A stretch of 64,000 nucleotides of DNA from Caballeronia ptereochthonis (GCF_001545075.1 NZ_FCOB02000013.1:62001-126000), one strand, 5' to 3'; positions 35,675 to 45,034 are shown, numbered from the stretch's first letter. Numbers and translations: made by a program. The notes: generated by a model from the letters alone, not told the origin.

Positions 35675-36916
35675 ATGGCTTGCGGGCAGGACGGGCGCGC
35701 GATGGTGATCGTCGGCGCGGGACATGTCGGTGGACGCGCTGCGCTCGCACTGCGCGAATTCGGCTGGAAGAGGCGCATCGTGATGATCGGCGCGGAGGTG
35801 CACCTTCCTTATGAAAGGCCGCCGATATCCAAGCAACTGCTCACCGGCGAACGCGAAGCGATGCATTGCCACTTGCGTACGCATGATGCGTGGCAGACGG
35901 ATTGCATCGAGCATGTGGTGGGCCGTGCAGGGGCGATCATGCCGGACTCGCGTGAAGTGAGGCTCGAGGATGGCAGCCGCATCGAGTACGAGGCGCTCTT
36001 GCTGGCCACCGGTGGGCACGCGCGGAGCCTGCGAATTCCCGGCGCTGATCTGGATGGCGTATCGACATTGCGCACACTCGACGATGCCGCGCGCATCGCG
36101 CCGCGGCTCGTGCCCGGCGCGCGCGTCGTGATCGTGGGCGGTGGATTCATCGGACTGGAAGTTGCCGCATCCGCCCGCAAGCGCGGCTGCGAAGTGTGCG
36201 TGATCGAAGGCGCGCTGCGATTGCTCGGGCGCGCGGTGCCCGCGGGCATCGCGGAGCAGGTGCTGCGGCTGCACGAGCGCAATGGCGTGCTCGTGCGCAT
36301 CGGCGTCGCGCCGCTTGCGATCGAGCGGGCGACGGACGGCGCACTCAGGATATCGCTTTCCGACGGCCGCTCGATCGCCGCCGATATCGTCATCGTCGGC
36401 ATCGGCATCGAGCCGGCGGACGAACTGGCGCGTGACGCGGGGCTCGCCGTGAATCGCGGCGTCATCGTGAGCGCCGAGCTGGAGACGTCCGTGCCGGGCA
36501 TATTCGCGGCGGGCGACATCGCTATCTATCCGAGCCGCTTCACCGGCCAGCCGATTCGGCAGGAAACGTGGCACAACGCCGAGACGCAGGCGCGCACGGC
36601 CGCGCGCAACATGCTCGGCGAGCGGGCAACGTACGACGACGTCCCGTGGTTCTGGTCCGATCAGTATGATCATCAACTGCAAGTGGCGGGCGAGCCGTCG
36701 CTCGGCGAACGCGCGGTCAGGCGACCGCTCGGGGATGCGGGATCGATCGACTTCCATTTCGATGCACACGGACGGCTCGTCGGCGCGAGCGGATTCGGGC
36801 CTGCAAGCGTCATCGCGAAGGACATGAAGCTCGCGCGCATGCTCGTCGAACGCGGACTTTCGCCCTCGGCGGAGATGCTCGACGATGCAGGCATCGGGCT
36901 CAAGGCTCTGCTCTAG
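35675..36916 (+). CDS. FAD-dependent ferredoxin reductase (MocF-like)
   Basis: The 413-residue protein of the class used by ferredoxin-linked oxygenases has an N-terminal FAD-binding motif (MVIVGAGHVGGRAAL), a central NAD-binding motif (ARVVIVGGGFIGLEVAA), and the C-terminal FAD signature GIFAAGDIA. PYERPPISKQLL is typical of putidaredoxin-reductase-like proteins. It supplies electrons to the Rieske ferredoxin immediately upstream (4-bp gap). Confidence 0.93.
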   Translation: MACGQDGRAMVIVGAGHVGGRAALALREFGWKRRIVMIGAEVHLPYERPPISKQLLTGEREAMHCHLRTHDAWQTDCIEHVVGRAGAIMPDSREVRLEDGSRIEYEALLLATGGHARSLRIPGADLDGVSTLRTLDDAARIAPRLVPGARVVIVGGGFIGLEVAASARKRGCEVCVIEGALRLLGRAVPAGIAEQVLRLHERNGVLVRIGVAPLAIERATDGALRISLSDGRSIAADIVIVGIGIEPADELARDAGLAVNRGVIVSAELETSVPGIFAAGDIAIYPSRFTGQPIRQETWHNAETQARTAARNMLGERATYDDVPWFWSDQYDHQLQVAGEPSLGERAVRRPLGDAGSIDFHFDAHGRLVGASGFGPASVIAKDMKLARMLVERGLSPSAEMLDDAGIGLKALL

Positions 36917-36943
36917 CACCAGGCGAAGACAAGGAGAACGACG

Positions 36944-37753
36944 ATGAGTCAGTTCGAAGGCAAGGTGGCGGTGATCACGGGCGGCGCGCAAGGCCTGGGC
37001 GCCGCGGTGGCGGCGCTCTTCGTGGAACGCGGCGCCCATGGCATCGTGATCTGCGCGCGCTCGCAAGAGAAGGGCGAAAAGAAGGCGCACGAGCTTGCGG
37101 AAGCGGGGGGGGCGCAAGTGCGCTTCGTCGCGGCGGACCTGTCGCGCGTGGAGGATTGCCGCGCCGTGATCGCGGCGGCGGATGCGCAGTTCGGGCGCGT
37201 CGACGTGCTGGTGAACGCCGCCGCGACGACCGAGCGCGGCACGATCCTGGACACTGATCCCGAGCTCTTCGATCGCATGTTCGCGACCAACGTGCGCGCG
37301 CCGTTCTTCCTGATGCAGGAGACGATCCGCATCATGAAGCGCGAGCAGATCGAAGGCGCGATCGTCAACATCTGCTCGATGTCGGCGATTGCAGGGCAGC
37401 CCTTCATCTCGGCGTATTGCGCGTCCAAGGGGGCGCTCGCGACGCTCACGCAGAACACGGCCTATGCGCTGTTGCGCAATCGCATCCGCGTGAACGGTCT
37501 GAATCTGGGCTGGATGGCGAGCGAAGGCGAGGACCGCATTCAGCGCACCCATCACGGCGCGGGCGACGACTGGCTCGAGCGCGCCGCCACGGCGCAGCCG
37601 TTCGGACGATTGATCAACACGAACGAAGCGGCGCGGGCGGTCGCCTATCTCGCGAGCGCGGAATCGGGTCTCATGACGGGATCGATGGTCAACTTCGATC
37701 AATCGATATGGGGCGCGTATGACGACGCGCCGCATCCCAAGGAACCGCTCTGA
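36944..37753 (+). CDS. SDR family oxidoreductase
   Basis: This 269-residue classical short-chain dehydrogenase has the cofactor motif TGGAQGLG (about 12-19), the NAA motif (VLVNAAATTERG), the catalytic Ser in NICSMSAIAG and YCASK (Tyr-x-x-x-Lys). It is the last gene of the oxygenase operon, 27 bp after the reductase, and presumably oxidises the hydroxylated product. Codons near residue 55 contain a run of eight G bases. Rhizopine operons encode dehydrogenases for the inositol ring, but the substrate here is not proven. Confidence 0.92.
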   Translation: MSQFEGKVAVITGGAQGLGAAVAALFVERGAHGIVICARSQEKGEKKAHELAEAGGAQVRFVAADLSRVEDCRAVIAAADAQFGRVDVLVNAAATTERGTILDTDPELFDRMFATNVRAPFFLMQETIRIMKREQIEGAIVNICSMSAIAGQPFISAYCASKGALATLTQNTAYALLRNRIRVNGLNLGWMASEGEDRIQRTHHGAGDDWLERAATAQPFGRLINTNEAARAVAYLASAESGLMTGSMVNFDQSIWGAYDDAPHPKEPL

Positions 37754-37842
37754 GCGTCGACCTGCTCAAACGCGGACCATGCCGACGGCGCGCGGGTGCC
37801 GTCCGGTTTGACCGTGCGGCTCGCCTCCTCGATCCTGTCGTC

Positions 37843-38715
37843 CTAAGGACGCTGCCGCATCGCCAGCGCGACGCCCGAGAGCGTAAGCGCCATCGCGATC
37901 GCCTCGTGTGAGCCGAGCGGCTCGCCGAGCGCCAGCGCCGCCGCGACGATGCCCATGATCGGCACGAGCAGCATGCCGATCGACGCGATTTCGGCGGGCA
38001 GGCGGCGCAGCGTCGCGAACCACGCCAGATAGCAGGCGCCCATCGGCACGAGACTCATGTAGGCGAGCACCGCCCAGCCGTCGAGTTCGAGCGCGGAGAG
38101 GGCCGGATGCTCGATCAGGACGCCGAGCACGACCATCGGTGCGCAACCGATCCCGACTTGCCACGCGACGAGCGTGATCGGGGGAATGGGCATCGGCCCG
38201 TGCGTGACGACGGTGCCGAGCGCGAACAGCACAGCCGCCGCGAGCGCGAATGCGATGCCGGCGATCTTGCCGCCATCGAAGGAAAGGCCGTGCGCGGAGA
38301 GCAGCACGACGACGCCCGCGAGGCCGAGCGCCAGCGCGCAAAAGCCCGCAGTCGACGGCTTGCGCTTTGCGATGGGCCATGCGATCAGCATTGCCCAGAT
38401 CGGCATCGTGTAGACGAGCAGCGCGCCTTCGCTGACCGAGAGCCATTTCATCGACAAGGTGGAGAAGCCCATCCACGCGAAGACGTTGATCGCGGACGCG
38501 AGGAGCAGACGCGGCAAGAGCGAGCGCGGCACGCGGAGGTCCTCGCCGGCGAATATCGCGAGTACGCCGAGCAGCATGGTGGCGGCCATCCCGGCGACGC
38601 CGCGCGAGAAGAGCGGCGGCCACTCGCGCAACAGGACTTTCATGGCCGGCCAGTTGAGCGCCCAGCCGGTGGCGGTGACGAGCAGATAGATGAACCCCGT
38701 CAGGCGAGCTGGCAT
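37843..38715 (-). CDS. EamA family (DMT) transporter
   Basis: The 290-residue permease has ten hydrophobic segments and two EamA repeats; the first begins MPARLTGFIYLLVTATGWALNWPAMK, and the second has the typical GGKIAGIAFALAAAVLFALG. These are small-metabolite exporters. ATG 38715 was chosen because the first membrane segment starts right after it; the frame is open to 38832 and the ribosome site is weak. The substrate is unknown. It is divergent from the hexuronate block at 39177. Confidence 0.87.
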   Translation of the reverse strand: MPARLTGFIYLLVTATGWALNWPAMKVLLREWPPLFSRGVAGMAATMLLGVLAIFAGEDLRVPRSLLPRLLLASAINVFAWMGFSTLSMKWLSVSEGALLVYTMPIWAMLIAWPIAKRKPSTAGFCALALGLAGVVVLLSAHGLSFDGGKIAGIAFALAAAVLFALGTVVTHGPMPIPPITLVAWQVGIGCAPMVVLGVLIEHPALSALELDGWAVLAYMSLVPMGACYLAWFATLRRLPAEIASIGMLLVPIMGIVAAALALGEPLGSHEAIAMALTLSGVALAMRQRP

Positions 38716-39045
38716 GGAAGGCGGTCTTGTCGTTGTCGTTCTCGGGCCCCGATCATACAGGCTGACCTGGCATGCATGGCGCGGCATACAAAACACAAAA
38801 ATGTATGCAAAACGCAAGATGCAAAAGACCACGCGAATGCCGGGGACCTTGGAAACGCGCGGGCGGGCAGAGCGCCGCTCACACTCGCGAAACTTTGCGA
38901 GCGTGTTTTTCTAGAAAACGATTAACTCCCGAAGCTAAGACTGGAATCTAGTGGATAACCTTTGCGGCGCTGTATCGGCTTGGAGTTAGGCCCGTACTAG
39001 GGCAAACACTAGGGTAGGCATCCCAAGGCAAACCGACTATTCTTC

Positions 39046-39059
39046 GAAAAACGTTTTCC
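39046..39059. promoter_or_regulatory. Candidate LacI operator upstream of hexuronate MFS gene
   Basis: GAAAAACGTTTTCC contains the 10-bp perfect palindrome AAAACGTTTT (39048-39057), the same core as the operator at 41660-41675 near udh. It lies about 120 bp upstream of the MFS start codon at 39177. Confidence 0.65.
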
Positions 39060-39176
39060 AAAACCTGGGCGGCTTGCGGCCTCGCTGACCAAGCAAAGCC
39101 ATGCCGACGGCGCTCGTCGCCGTTCAACGCAACAAAGAACGCGGCTCGACGAGCGCCGCCGCGTCCGGAGACTTTC

Positions 39177-40466
39177 ATGAACACTGTCGTTGCCGGCGTC
39201 GTGCGAACCGCCAGCCGTTATCGCTGGACTGTGTGCGCGCTGCTCTTCTTCGCCACGGTCATCAACTACATGGACCGGCAGATCCTCGGTCTGCTCGCTC
39301 CGATGCTGCAGCACGACATCGGCTGGACGCAGGTGCAGTACGGCCGCATCGTCATTGCGTTCTCGGCTTTTTATGCGATCGGTCTCCTTTGTTTCGGCCG
39401 CATCGTCGACTGGCTCGGCACCCGCATCTCCTATGCGCTTGCGATGTTCGTCTGGAGCGTCGCCGCGGTGCTGCACGCGGCCGTCGGCTCCGTAATGGGC
39501 TTCGCGATGGTCCGCGCGCTGCTCGGCATCGGCGAGGGCGGCAACTTCCCGGCGGCGATCAAGACCACCGCCGAATGGTTCCCGCGCCGTGAACGCGCGC
39601 TCGCGACCGGCATCTTCAATTCGGGTGCGAACATCGGCGCGGTGTTCGCGCCCGCGCTCATCCCGGCGCTCGCCGTGGCCTTCGGCTGGCGCGCGGCGTT
39701 CGTGATGGTCGGCGCCATCGGCATCGTGTGGCTCGTGGTGTGGTTCGTGATGTATCGCGAACCGGACGGCAGCGCGCAAGAGGACGAAATCGCGGACGAA
39801 GGCGACGAAGCGAAGGTTGCCGACATCGCCAACGCGAAGGCGGGCGCGCCGGGCTTCAAGGTGCTCATCAAGAAGCGCGAGACGTGGGCGTTCATCGTCG
39901 GCAAGTTCCTGACCGATCCGGTGTGGTGGTTCTATCTGTTCTGGCTGCCGAAGTGGCTGAACGAATCGCGCGGCATGGACATGCAGCACATCGGCCTGCC
40001 GCTCGTCGTGATCTACGCGATCACCACGGTGGGCAGCATCGGCGGCGGCTGGATTTCGTCGGCGCTCCTGCGCGCGGGCTGGAGCGTGAATCGGGCGCGC
40101 AAGACCGCGATGCTGATCTGCGCATGTGCCGTACTGCCGATCGCGTTCGTGTCGCAGGCGGAAAATCTGTGGGTGGCGGTGGCGATCGTCGGTCTCGCGG
40201 CGGCGGCGCACCAGGGCTGGTCGGCGAACCTCTTCACGACGGCATCGGACCTGTTCCCGCGTCGTGCGGTGGGCGCGGTGGTCGGTATCGGCGGCATGGC
40301 CGGCTCGATCGGCGGCGTGCTGTTCTCGGAAGTGATCGGTCAGGTGCTGCAACGCACGGGTCACTACTGGGTGCTGTTCGCGATCGGTGCGTCGGCCTAC
40401 CTCATCGCCTTCGCGATCATGCACGTGCTCACGCCGAAGATGACGCCGGCGAAGCTCGCAGCGTAA
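39177..40466 (+). CDS. MFS transporter, hexuronate (ExuT) type
   Basis: The 429-residue, 12-segment carrier belongs to the anion:cation symporter family: the early RYRWTVCALLFFATVINYMDRQILG segment and GIGEGGNFPAAIKTTAEWFP are typical of ExuT/GudP-like hexuronate and aldarate transporters. A loop rich in Glu/Asp follows the sixth helix. It starts the uronate block and shares an operator core with udh, so uptake of glucuronate or galacturonate is the best guess. A terminator follows at 40488. Confidence 0.9.
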   Translation: MNTVVAGVVRTASRYRWTVCALLFFATVINYMDRQILGLLAPMLQHDIGWTQVQYGRIVIAFSAFYAIGLLCFGRIVDWLGTRISYALAMFVWSVAAVLHAAVGSVMGFAMVRALLGIGEGGNFPAAIKTTAEWFPRRERALATGIFNSGANIGAVFAPALIPALAVAFGWRAAFVMVGAIGIVWLVVWFVMYREPDGSAQEDEIADEGDEAKVADIANAKAGAPGFKVLIKKRETWAFIVGKFLTDPVWWFYLFWLPKWLNESRGMDMQHIGLPLVVIYAITTVGSIGGGWISSALLRAGWSVNRARKTAMLICACAVLPIAFVSQAENLWVAVAIVGLAAAAHQGWSANLFTTASDLFPRRAVGAVVGIGGMAGSIGGVLFSEVIGQVLQRTGHYWVLFAIGASAYLIAFAIMHVLTPKMTPAKLAA

Positions 40467-40487
40467 TCGCAGTCCGACTGCAACATG

Positions 40488-40528
40488 CGCCGCGCCGCCA
40501 GCATTTGCAACACGCCGGCGGCGCGGCG
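40488..40528. terminator. GC-rich bidirectional hairpin
   Basis: A perfect 12-bp stem (CGCCGCGCCGCC at 40488-40499 and its complement at 40517-40528) with a 17-nt loop lies between the convergent MFS and LacI genes. There is no T-run, so it may end transcription from either side with help from other factors. Confidence 0.55.
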
Positions 40529-40532
40529 TGCA

Positions 40533-41522
40533 TCATGTAACAGCAGCGGTCGATTCGCGCACGATGAGCCGCGGCTCGAACATGGAGTTGCCCGGGTCCG
40601 GATGACCGGCGAGGGCATCGATGAGCTTCTGCATCGCGAGCTCGCCCATCTTCTCGCTTTGAATGTCGACGGTGGTGAGGCCCGGTGCGGCATACGCGCC
40701 GTACGGCACGTTGTCGATGCCGGTCACGGAAACGTCGTGCGGCACGCGAATGCCGAGCGTCGCGGCCTCCTTCATGAAGCCGAGCGCGATCAGGTCGTTG
40801 TAGCAGATCACGGCTTGCGGCCGCTTCGGTCCGAGCATCACGCGCGAGCAGGCCTGTTCGCCCGCGAGCGAGGTCGGTGCGTGAGCTTCGTAGATGTCGA
40901 GCTCGAGCCCCGCTTCGGCGAGACATTCGCGGGCGCCGCGAATCCGTTCATCGTTGATGCGCGCGTGCTCGAAGCCGAGATAGGCGATGCGGCGGTGCCC
41001 GAGATCGAGCAGATGGCGCGCGAGCATGTAGGTGGCGAGGCGGCTGTTGATGCCGACGCTCGGAATGGGCAGCTCGGCGTTGCGCAGGAGCACGACGGGC
41101 TTGTCGAGCTCGAGCATCCATTGCGCGTGTTCGTCGGGCAGGCGCGAGCTGACGAGCAGGCCGTCCACGCGCTGCGCGAGCGCTTCGATGAGCGGACGCT
41201 CGCGGGCCTGGTTCTCGTCGATATCGACGAGCAGCAGCGTGTAGTCGTGCCGCAGCGCAATGCGGTTCGCGCCCTTCACGACATGGGTGAAGTGCGGGTT
41301 GCTGATGTCGAGGATGGTGAGCCCGATGGTGCGCGTGCGGCCCGTGATCATCGAGCGTGCAAGCGGGTTCGAGCGATAGCCGAGCGAGTCGATCGCTTCC
41401 TTGAGCCGGGCTTCGACGGGCGCCGAGAAGCGCTGCGCGCCGTTGATGTACTTTGAGACGGTCGCGACCGACACGCCCGCCGCGGCGGCGACATCGCGAA
41501 TGGTCGGGGAAATTTTTTTCAT
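40533..41522 (-). CDS. LacI family regulator of uronate genes
   Basis: The 329-residue repressor starts MKKISPTIRDVAAAAGVSVATVSKYINGA with the HTH and hinge (SLGYRSNPLARSM) followed by a binding domain (IGLTILDISNPHFTHVV). It converges with the MFS gene and is divergent from udh at 41720. Operator-like AACGTTTTC is found near its own start (41532-41540), at 39048 and at 41660, consistent with autoregulation and control of the uronate genes. The effector would be a uronic acid or its product, by inference. Confidence 0.92.
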   Translation of the reverse strand: MKKISPTIRDVAAAAGVSVATVSKYINGAQRFSAPVEARLKEAIDSLGYRSNPLARSMITGRTRTIGLTILDISNPHFTHVVKGANRIALRHDYTLLLVDIDENQARERPLIEALAQRVDGLLVSSRLPDEHAQWMLELDKPVVLLRNAELPIPSVGINSRLATYMLARHLLDLGHRRIAYLGFEHARINDERIRGARECLAEAGLELDIYEAHAPTSLAGEQACSRVMLGPKRPQAVICYNDLIALGFMKEAATLGIRVPHDVSVTGIDNVPYGAYAAPGLTTVDIQSEKMGELAMQKLIDALAGHPDPGNSMFEPRLIVRESTAAVT

Positions 41523-41628
41523 TCGGAGGGTAACGTTTTCGCAGTGTTTACGGATTGTCGCAGAAAATCGGGAAACAATGACAGCAAAAGCGCATTTTGT
41601 GTGCGGCGTTTTGCATGCCAAATGGCAG

Positions 41629-41675
41629 TTGACGGCTCGATCAGCCAATCGCTATAGTCAAGAAAACGTTTTCTT
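41629..41675 (+). promoter_or_regulatory. udh promoter with LacI-type operator
   Basis: TTGACG (41629-41634) and TATAGT (41653-41658) are spaced 18 bp, a good sigma-70 promoter. A perfect 16-bp palindrome AAGAAAACGTTTTCTT follows at 41660-41675, where a repressor would cover the transcription start. The udh ATG is at 41720. Confidence 0.8.
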
Positions 41676-41719
41676 CCTTTTTGCTTTCAATGTATCAAAA
41701 GTATTCGACAGGAGTCTCG

Positions 41720-42550
41720 ATGAATCAGCCAACCGCAGCGGGCAAGCCGTTCAAGCGCCTGCTTCTGACCGGCGCGGCCGGCAATCTGGGTCGTCAGTTG
41801 CGCGGCGCGCTCGCGCAATGGGCCGACGTCGTGCGTCTCTCCGACATCGCTCCGCTCGACGACGCCGCGAAACACGAGGAAGTGAGCGCCGTCGATCTCG
41901 CGGACCGCGAGAAGGTGATGCAGCTCGTCGAGGGCGTCGATGCGATCGTGCATCTGGGCGGCATCTCGATCGATGCGCCGTTCGACGATCTGATCGAAGC
42001 GAATATCCGCGGCACGTACAACATTTATGAGGCGGCGCGTCGCTACGGCGTGAAGCGCGTCGTCTTCGCGAGCTCGAATCACGCGATCGGCTTCCATCCC
42101 GTCACCGAAGTCCTCGATGCGGATTCTCCGCAGCGCCCGGACAGCCTGTACGGCGTGACGAAGTGCTTCGGCGAGTCGCTGTCGCGCTACTACTTCGACC
42201 GCTTCGGCATCGAGACGGTGTGCCTGCGCATCGGTTCGTCGTTCGAGGAGCCGAAGAATCCGCGCATGCTCGTCACGTATCTGAGCTACCGCGATTTCAT
42301 CGAGCTCGTGCGTTGCTCGCTGTTCACGAACCGCGTCGGTCATGCGGTGGTGTATGGCGTGTCGGACAACCCGGCGAAGTGGTGGGACAACTCGAAGGCC
42401 GGTTTCCTCGGCTTCGATCCGCAGGACAGCTCCGCGCAGTTCAACGGGCTCTTCCCCGTCACCGCGCCGACCGACGATCGCGACGACCCTGCGCAGCGCT
42501 TCCAGGGCGGCGCATTCGTGCTCGGCGAGCCGATGGAGCGCAAGCGATGA
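41720..42550 (+). CDS. udh: Uronate dehydrogenase
   Basis: The 276-residue NAD-dependent enzyme of the extended SDR type oxidises D-glucuronate or D-galacturonate to the aldarolactone. It shows TGAAGNLGR near the N-terminus, FASSNHAIGF, the catalytic YGVTK (Tyr and Lys) and CLRIGSSFEEP, which contains the conserved Arg used for substrate binding in this family. ATG 41720 has ACAGGAG. Its stop overlaps the start of the lactonase gene (ATGA), so they are translated together. Confidence 0.9.
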   Translation: MNQPTAAGKPFKRLLLTGAAGNLGRQLRGALAQWADVVRLSDIAPLDDAAKHEEVSAVDLADREKVMQLVEGVDAIVHLGGISIDAPFDDLIEANIRGTYNIYEAARRYGVKRVVFASSNHAIGFHPVTEVLDADSPQRPDSLYGVTKCFGESLSRYYFDRFGIETVCLRIGSSFEEPKNPRMLVTYLSYRDFIELVRCSLFTNRVGHAVVYGVSDNPAKWWDNSKAGFLGFDPQDSSAQFNGLFPVTAPTDDRDDPAQRFQGGAFVLGEPMERKR

Positions 42551-43455
42551 GCGTCGCGGTTCGCGCCGAGCGGCTCGATGCGGGCGGCCGCGCGACGGTC
42601 GGCGAATGCCCCGTCTGGCGCGCGGAAGAGGGTGCGCTGTATTGGGTCGACATTCCGGCGCGGCGCATCGTTCGGCTGCAAATCGCGAGCGCGCGACGCA
42701 CCGAGTGGACGTTTGCGGAGCAGGTCGCGTGCTTCGCGTTCGATGCGGCGGGGCGCGTCGTCGCGGGAATGGAGAGCGGGGTATTCGGCGTGAGCCTGCA
42801 GGAAGCGGGCGATGCGCGCGTCGTCAGGTTGGCTGCGCCGGAATTTCCCGCATCCGGCATGCGTTTCAACGATGGCCGTTGCGACAGGCAAGGGCGCTTC
42901 TGGGCGGGCACGATGGTGCAGGACATGTCGCTCGCGAGCCCTGCGGGAGCGCTCTTTCGTTTCGATGAGAACGGCACGTTGTCGGCGCCCGTCGTCGAAG
43001 GTCTGATCACCCAGAACGGTCTTGCATGGTCGCCCGATGGCAGGACGATGTACTTGTCGGATTCGCATCCGCAAAGACGGCTCGTCTGGGCATTCGACTT
43101 CGACCCCGATAGCGGTACGCCGGGCGCGCCCCGCGTGTTAGCGGACCTTCGTCATTACGCGGGACGTCCGGACGGCGCAGCGGTCGATGCGGACGGCTGC
43201 TACTGGACCTGCGCGAACGATGCCGGGCGTTTGTTGCGCTTTACGCCGCAAGGCAAGCTCGATCGCGAAATCGCGTTGCCCGCGAGCAAGCCTTCCATGT
43301 GCGCATTCGGCGGCAGCGATTTGTCGACGCTCTATGCCACGACGATTCGTCCGGTAATGAACGCCACTGAAGACGACGGTTATGTGTTCGCCTTGAACGC
43401 CGGTGTGCAAGGCTTACCGGAACCCGATTACGCCGGGATGTTACCGGTCGCATAA
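42547..43455 (+). CDS. SMP-30/gluconolactonase family protein (aldarolactone hydrolase)
   Basis: The 302-residue six-bladed beta-propeller lactonase carries the metal ligands Glu in GECPVW, Asn in RFNDGRCD, Asn in ITQNGLAWSPDG and Asp in RPDGAAVD. It is translationally coupled to udh by a 4-bp overlap. Opening the lactone made by Udh is the natural role here, as in bacterial oxidative uronate pathways. A terminator follows at 43467. Confidence 0.91.
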   Translation: MSVAVRAERLDAGGRATVGECPVWRAEEGALYWVDIPARRIVRLQIASARRTEWTFAEQVACFAFDAAGRVVAGMESGVFGVSLQEAGDARVVRLAAPEFPASGMRFNDGRCDRQGRFWAGTMVQDMSLASPAGALFRFDENGTLSAPVVEGLITQNGLAWSPDGRTMYLSDSHPQRRLVWAFDFDPDSGTPGAPRVLADLRHYAGRPDGAAVDADGCYWTCANDAGRLLRFTPQGKLDREIALPASKPSMCAFGGSDLSTLYATTIRPVMNATEDDGYVFALNAGVQGLPEPDYAGMLPVA

Positions 43456-43466
43456 AATTCATGAAA

Positions 43467-43498
43467 CGGGGCGATCCTTCGCCCCGGTTAGTCATTTT
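43467..43498 (+). terminator. Terminator after udh-lactonase operon
   Basis: An 8-bp stem (CGGGGCGA, TCGCCCCG) with a 4-nt loop lies 12 bp past the stop codon and is followed by a short T-rich tail ending in TTTTT. Confidence 0.7.
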
Positions 43499-43687
43499 TG
43501 CGCAAACTTTGGGACGCGAGCGCTCTCGCGCACCGCGTTGGCGCATATCCGGCGACGAGCGCCGTCAAGCTTCGGAACCGATACCAAGGCTAAACACCAA
43601 TGCTGTAGTTCCTCCTTAAAGAGTAGTCTCCGCAGGTATCTCACATACCCAGCGATCTACCGATTCTTCTATCCGGAGGAGACATAG

Positions 43688-45034
43688 ATGGACCTTGAAG
43701 CTCGCACCATGAAGCGCGTGATGGTTCGCCTCGTGCCGTTCCTGATCTTGTGTTACTTCATTGCGTATCTGGACCGCGTCAACGTCGGCTTTGCAGCTTT
43801 GCAAATGAACAAGGCGCTCGGCTTTACCGCGAGCATGTTCGGTTTCGGCGCCGGCATTTTCTTCATTGCCTATTTCTTTTTCGAAGTCCCGTCCAATCTG
43901 CTGCTCGAACGCTTCGGGGCGCGGCGCTGGATCGCGCGCATCATGCTCACGTGGGGCATTCTCGCCGCGGCGATGGCCTACATTCCGCATATCGCGCAGG
44001 CGACGGGTCTTTCCAACGCATACGTGTTCTATGGCTTGCGGATCTTGCTTGGCGTTGCGGAAGCGGGCTTCTTTCCCGGCATCATCTTTCTGCTGACGTT
44101 GTGGTTTCCTGCGAAATATCGCGGGCGCGTCGTCGGTTATTTCATGGCGGCGATTCCGCTGTCGACCGTGATCGGCGGGCCTGTTTCCGGAGCGCTTCTG
44201 CAGATGGACGGTCTGGGCGGCATGGCGGGATGGCAATGGCTCTATCTGATCGAAGCATTGCCTGCGCTGTTGCTCTCGTTCGTCGTGTACTTCTATCTGA
44301 CCGACAGGCCCTCCGATGCCCACTGGCTCTCCGATGAAGAACGCGACTGGCTCGTCAAGCGTCAAGCCCACGAGCGCGCGCATCGTGAAGCGGTGCATTC
44401 GTTCAGCGTGAAAGAAGCGCTCTTCAATCCGCGCGTGCTGGCCATCGCATTGATCTATTTCGGCGCGAACGCGACCAACTATGGCCTGAGCTTTTTCCTG
44501 CCGCAGATCGTCAAGGCATTTGGCCTCACCAATGTGCAGACGGGTTTCGTCACGTCGCTGCCATATGTGGTTGGCGTGGTCAGCATGGTGCTGTGGGGCC
44601 GGCATTCGGATCGCAAGCTCGAGCGCCGCTGGCATGTGGCCATTGCGCTGATGGTCGCGGCGGGTGGCATTGCGGCATCGGCGGGACTGGACAATCCGGT
44701 CTTGAAGATGATGGCGCTGTCGATCGCGGGCTTCGGCATCTTCGGCTGCCTGCCCGTGATCTGGACATTGCCGGCGTCGTTCCTGTCAGGCGCCGCGGCT
44801 GCAGGCGGCATTGCCGCAATCAATTCGCTCGGGAATCTGGCGGGCTTCTTCGGTCCTTATGCGATGGGCTGGATCAAGGACAGCACGGGCGGCTTCGGCG
44901 CGGGCTTGCTGTGTCTTGCCGGCGCCGGCATGGTCGGCGTGGCGGCCGTGTTGCTGCTGCATCATGATTCCGCGCTGGAGACGATTTCCGGCGCGCACGA
45001 CATCGAGGACGGCGAGCCTAACATGGCTCGTTGA
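43688..45034 (+). CDS. MFS transporter, sugar-acid/phthalate permease type
   Basis: The 448-residue, 12-segment carrier of the anion:cation symporter family has MKRVMVRLVPFLILCYFIAYLDRVNVGFAAL and LLGVAEAGFFPGIIFLLTLWFP, the pattern of GarP/phthalate-permease-like proteins that take up aldarates, tartrate or aromatic acids. CCGGAGGAG precedes the ATG. It follows the udh operon terminator by about 190 bp and is convergent with a GntR gene. Aldarate or uronate uptake is the likely role, by context. Confidence 0.9.
   Translation: MDLEARTMKRVMVRLVPFLILCYFIAYLDRVNVGFAALQMNKALGFTASMFGFGAGIFFIAYFFFEVPSNLLLERFGARRWIARIMLTWGILAAAMAYIPHIAQATGLSNAYVFYGLRILLGVAEAGFFPGIIFLLTLWFPAKYRGRVVGYFMAAIPLSTVIGGPVSGALLQMDGLGGMAGWQWLYLIEALPALLLSFVVYFYLTDRPSDAHWLSDEERDWLVKRQAHERAHREAVHSFSVKEALFNPRVLAIALIYFGANATNYGLSFFLPQIVKAFGLTNVQTGFVTSLPYVVGVVSMVLWGRHSDRKLERRWHVAIALMVAAGGIAASAGLDNPVLKMMALSIAGFGIFGCLPVIWTLPASFLSGAAAAGGIAAINSLGNLAGFFGPYAMGWIKDSTGGFGAGLLCLAGAGMVGVAAVLLLHHDSALETISGAHDIEDGEPNMAR

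Noticed and set aside
37104..37113. Run of eight G in the SDR gene
   Set aside because: It lies inside codons that keep the SDR frame and motifs intact; there is no evidence of a frameshift, although it could be a sequencing-error hotspot.
35657..37735. 692-residue minus-strand frame over the reductase and SDR genes
   Set aside because: Composition is typical of antisense shadow translation; the plus strand has all FAD, NAD and SDR motifs.
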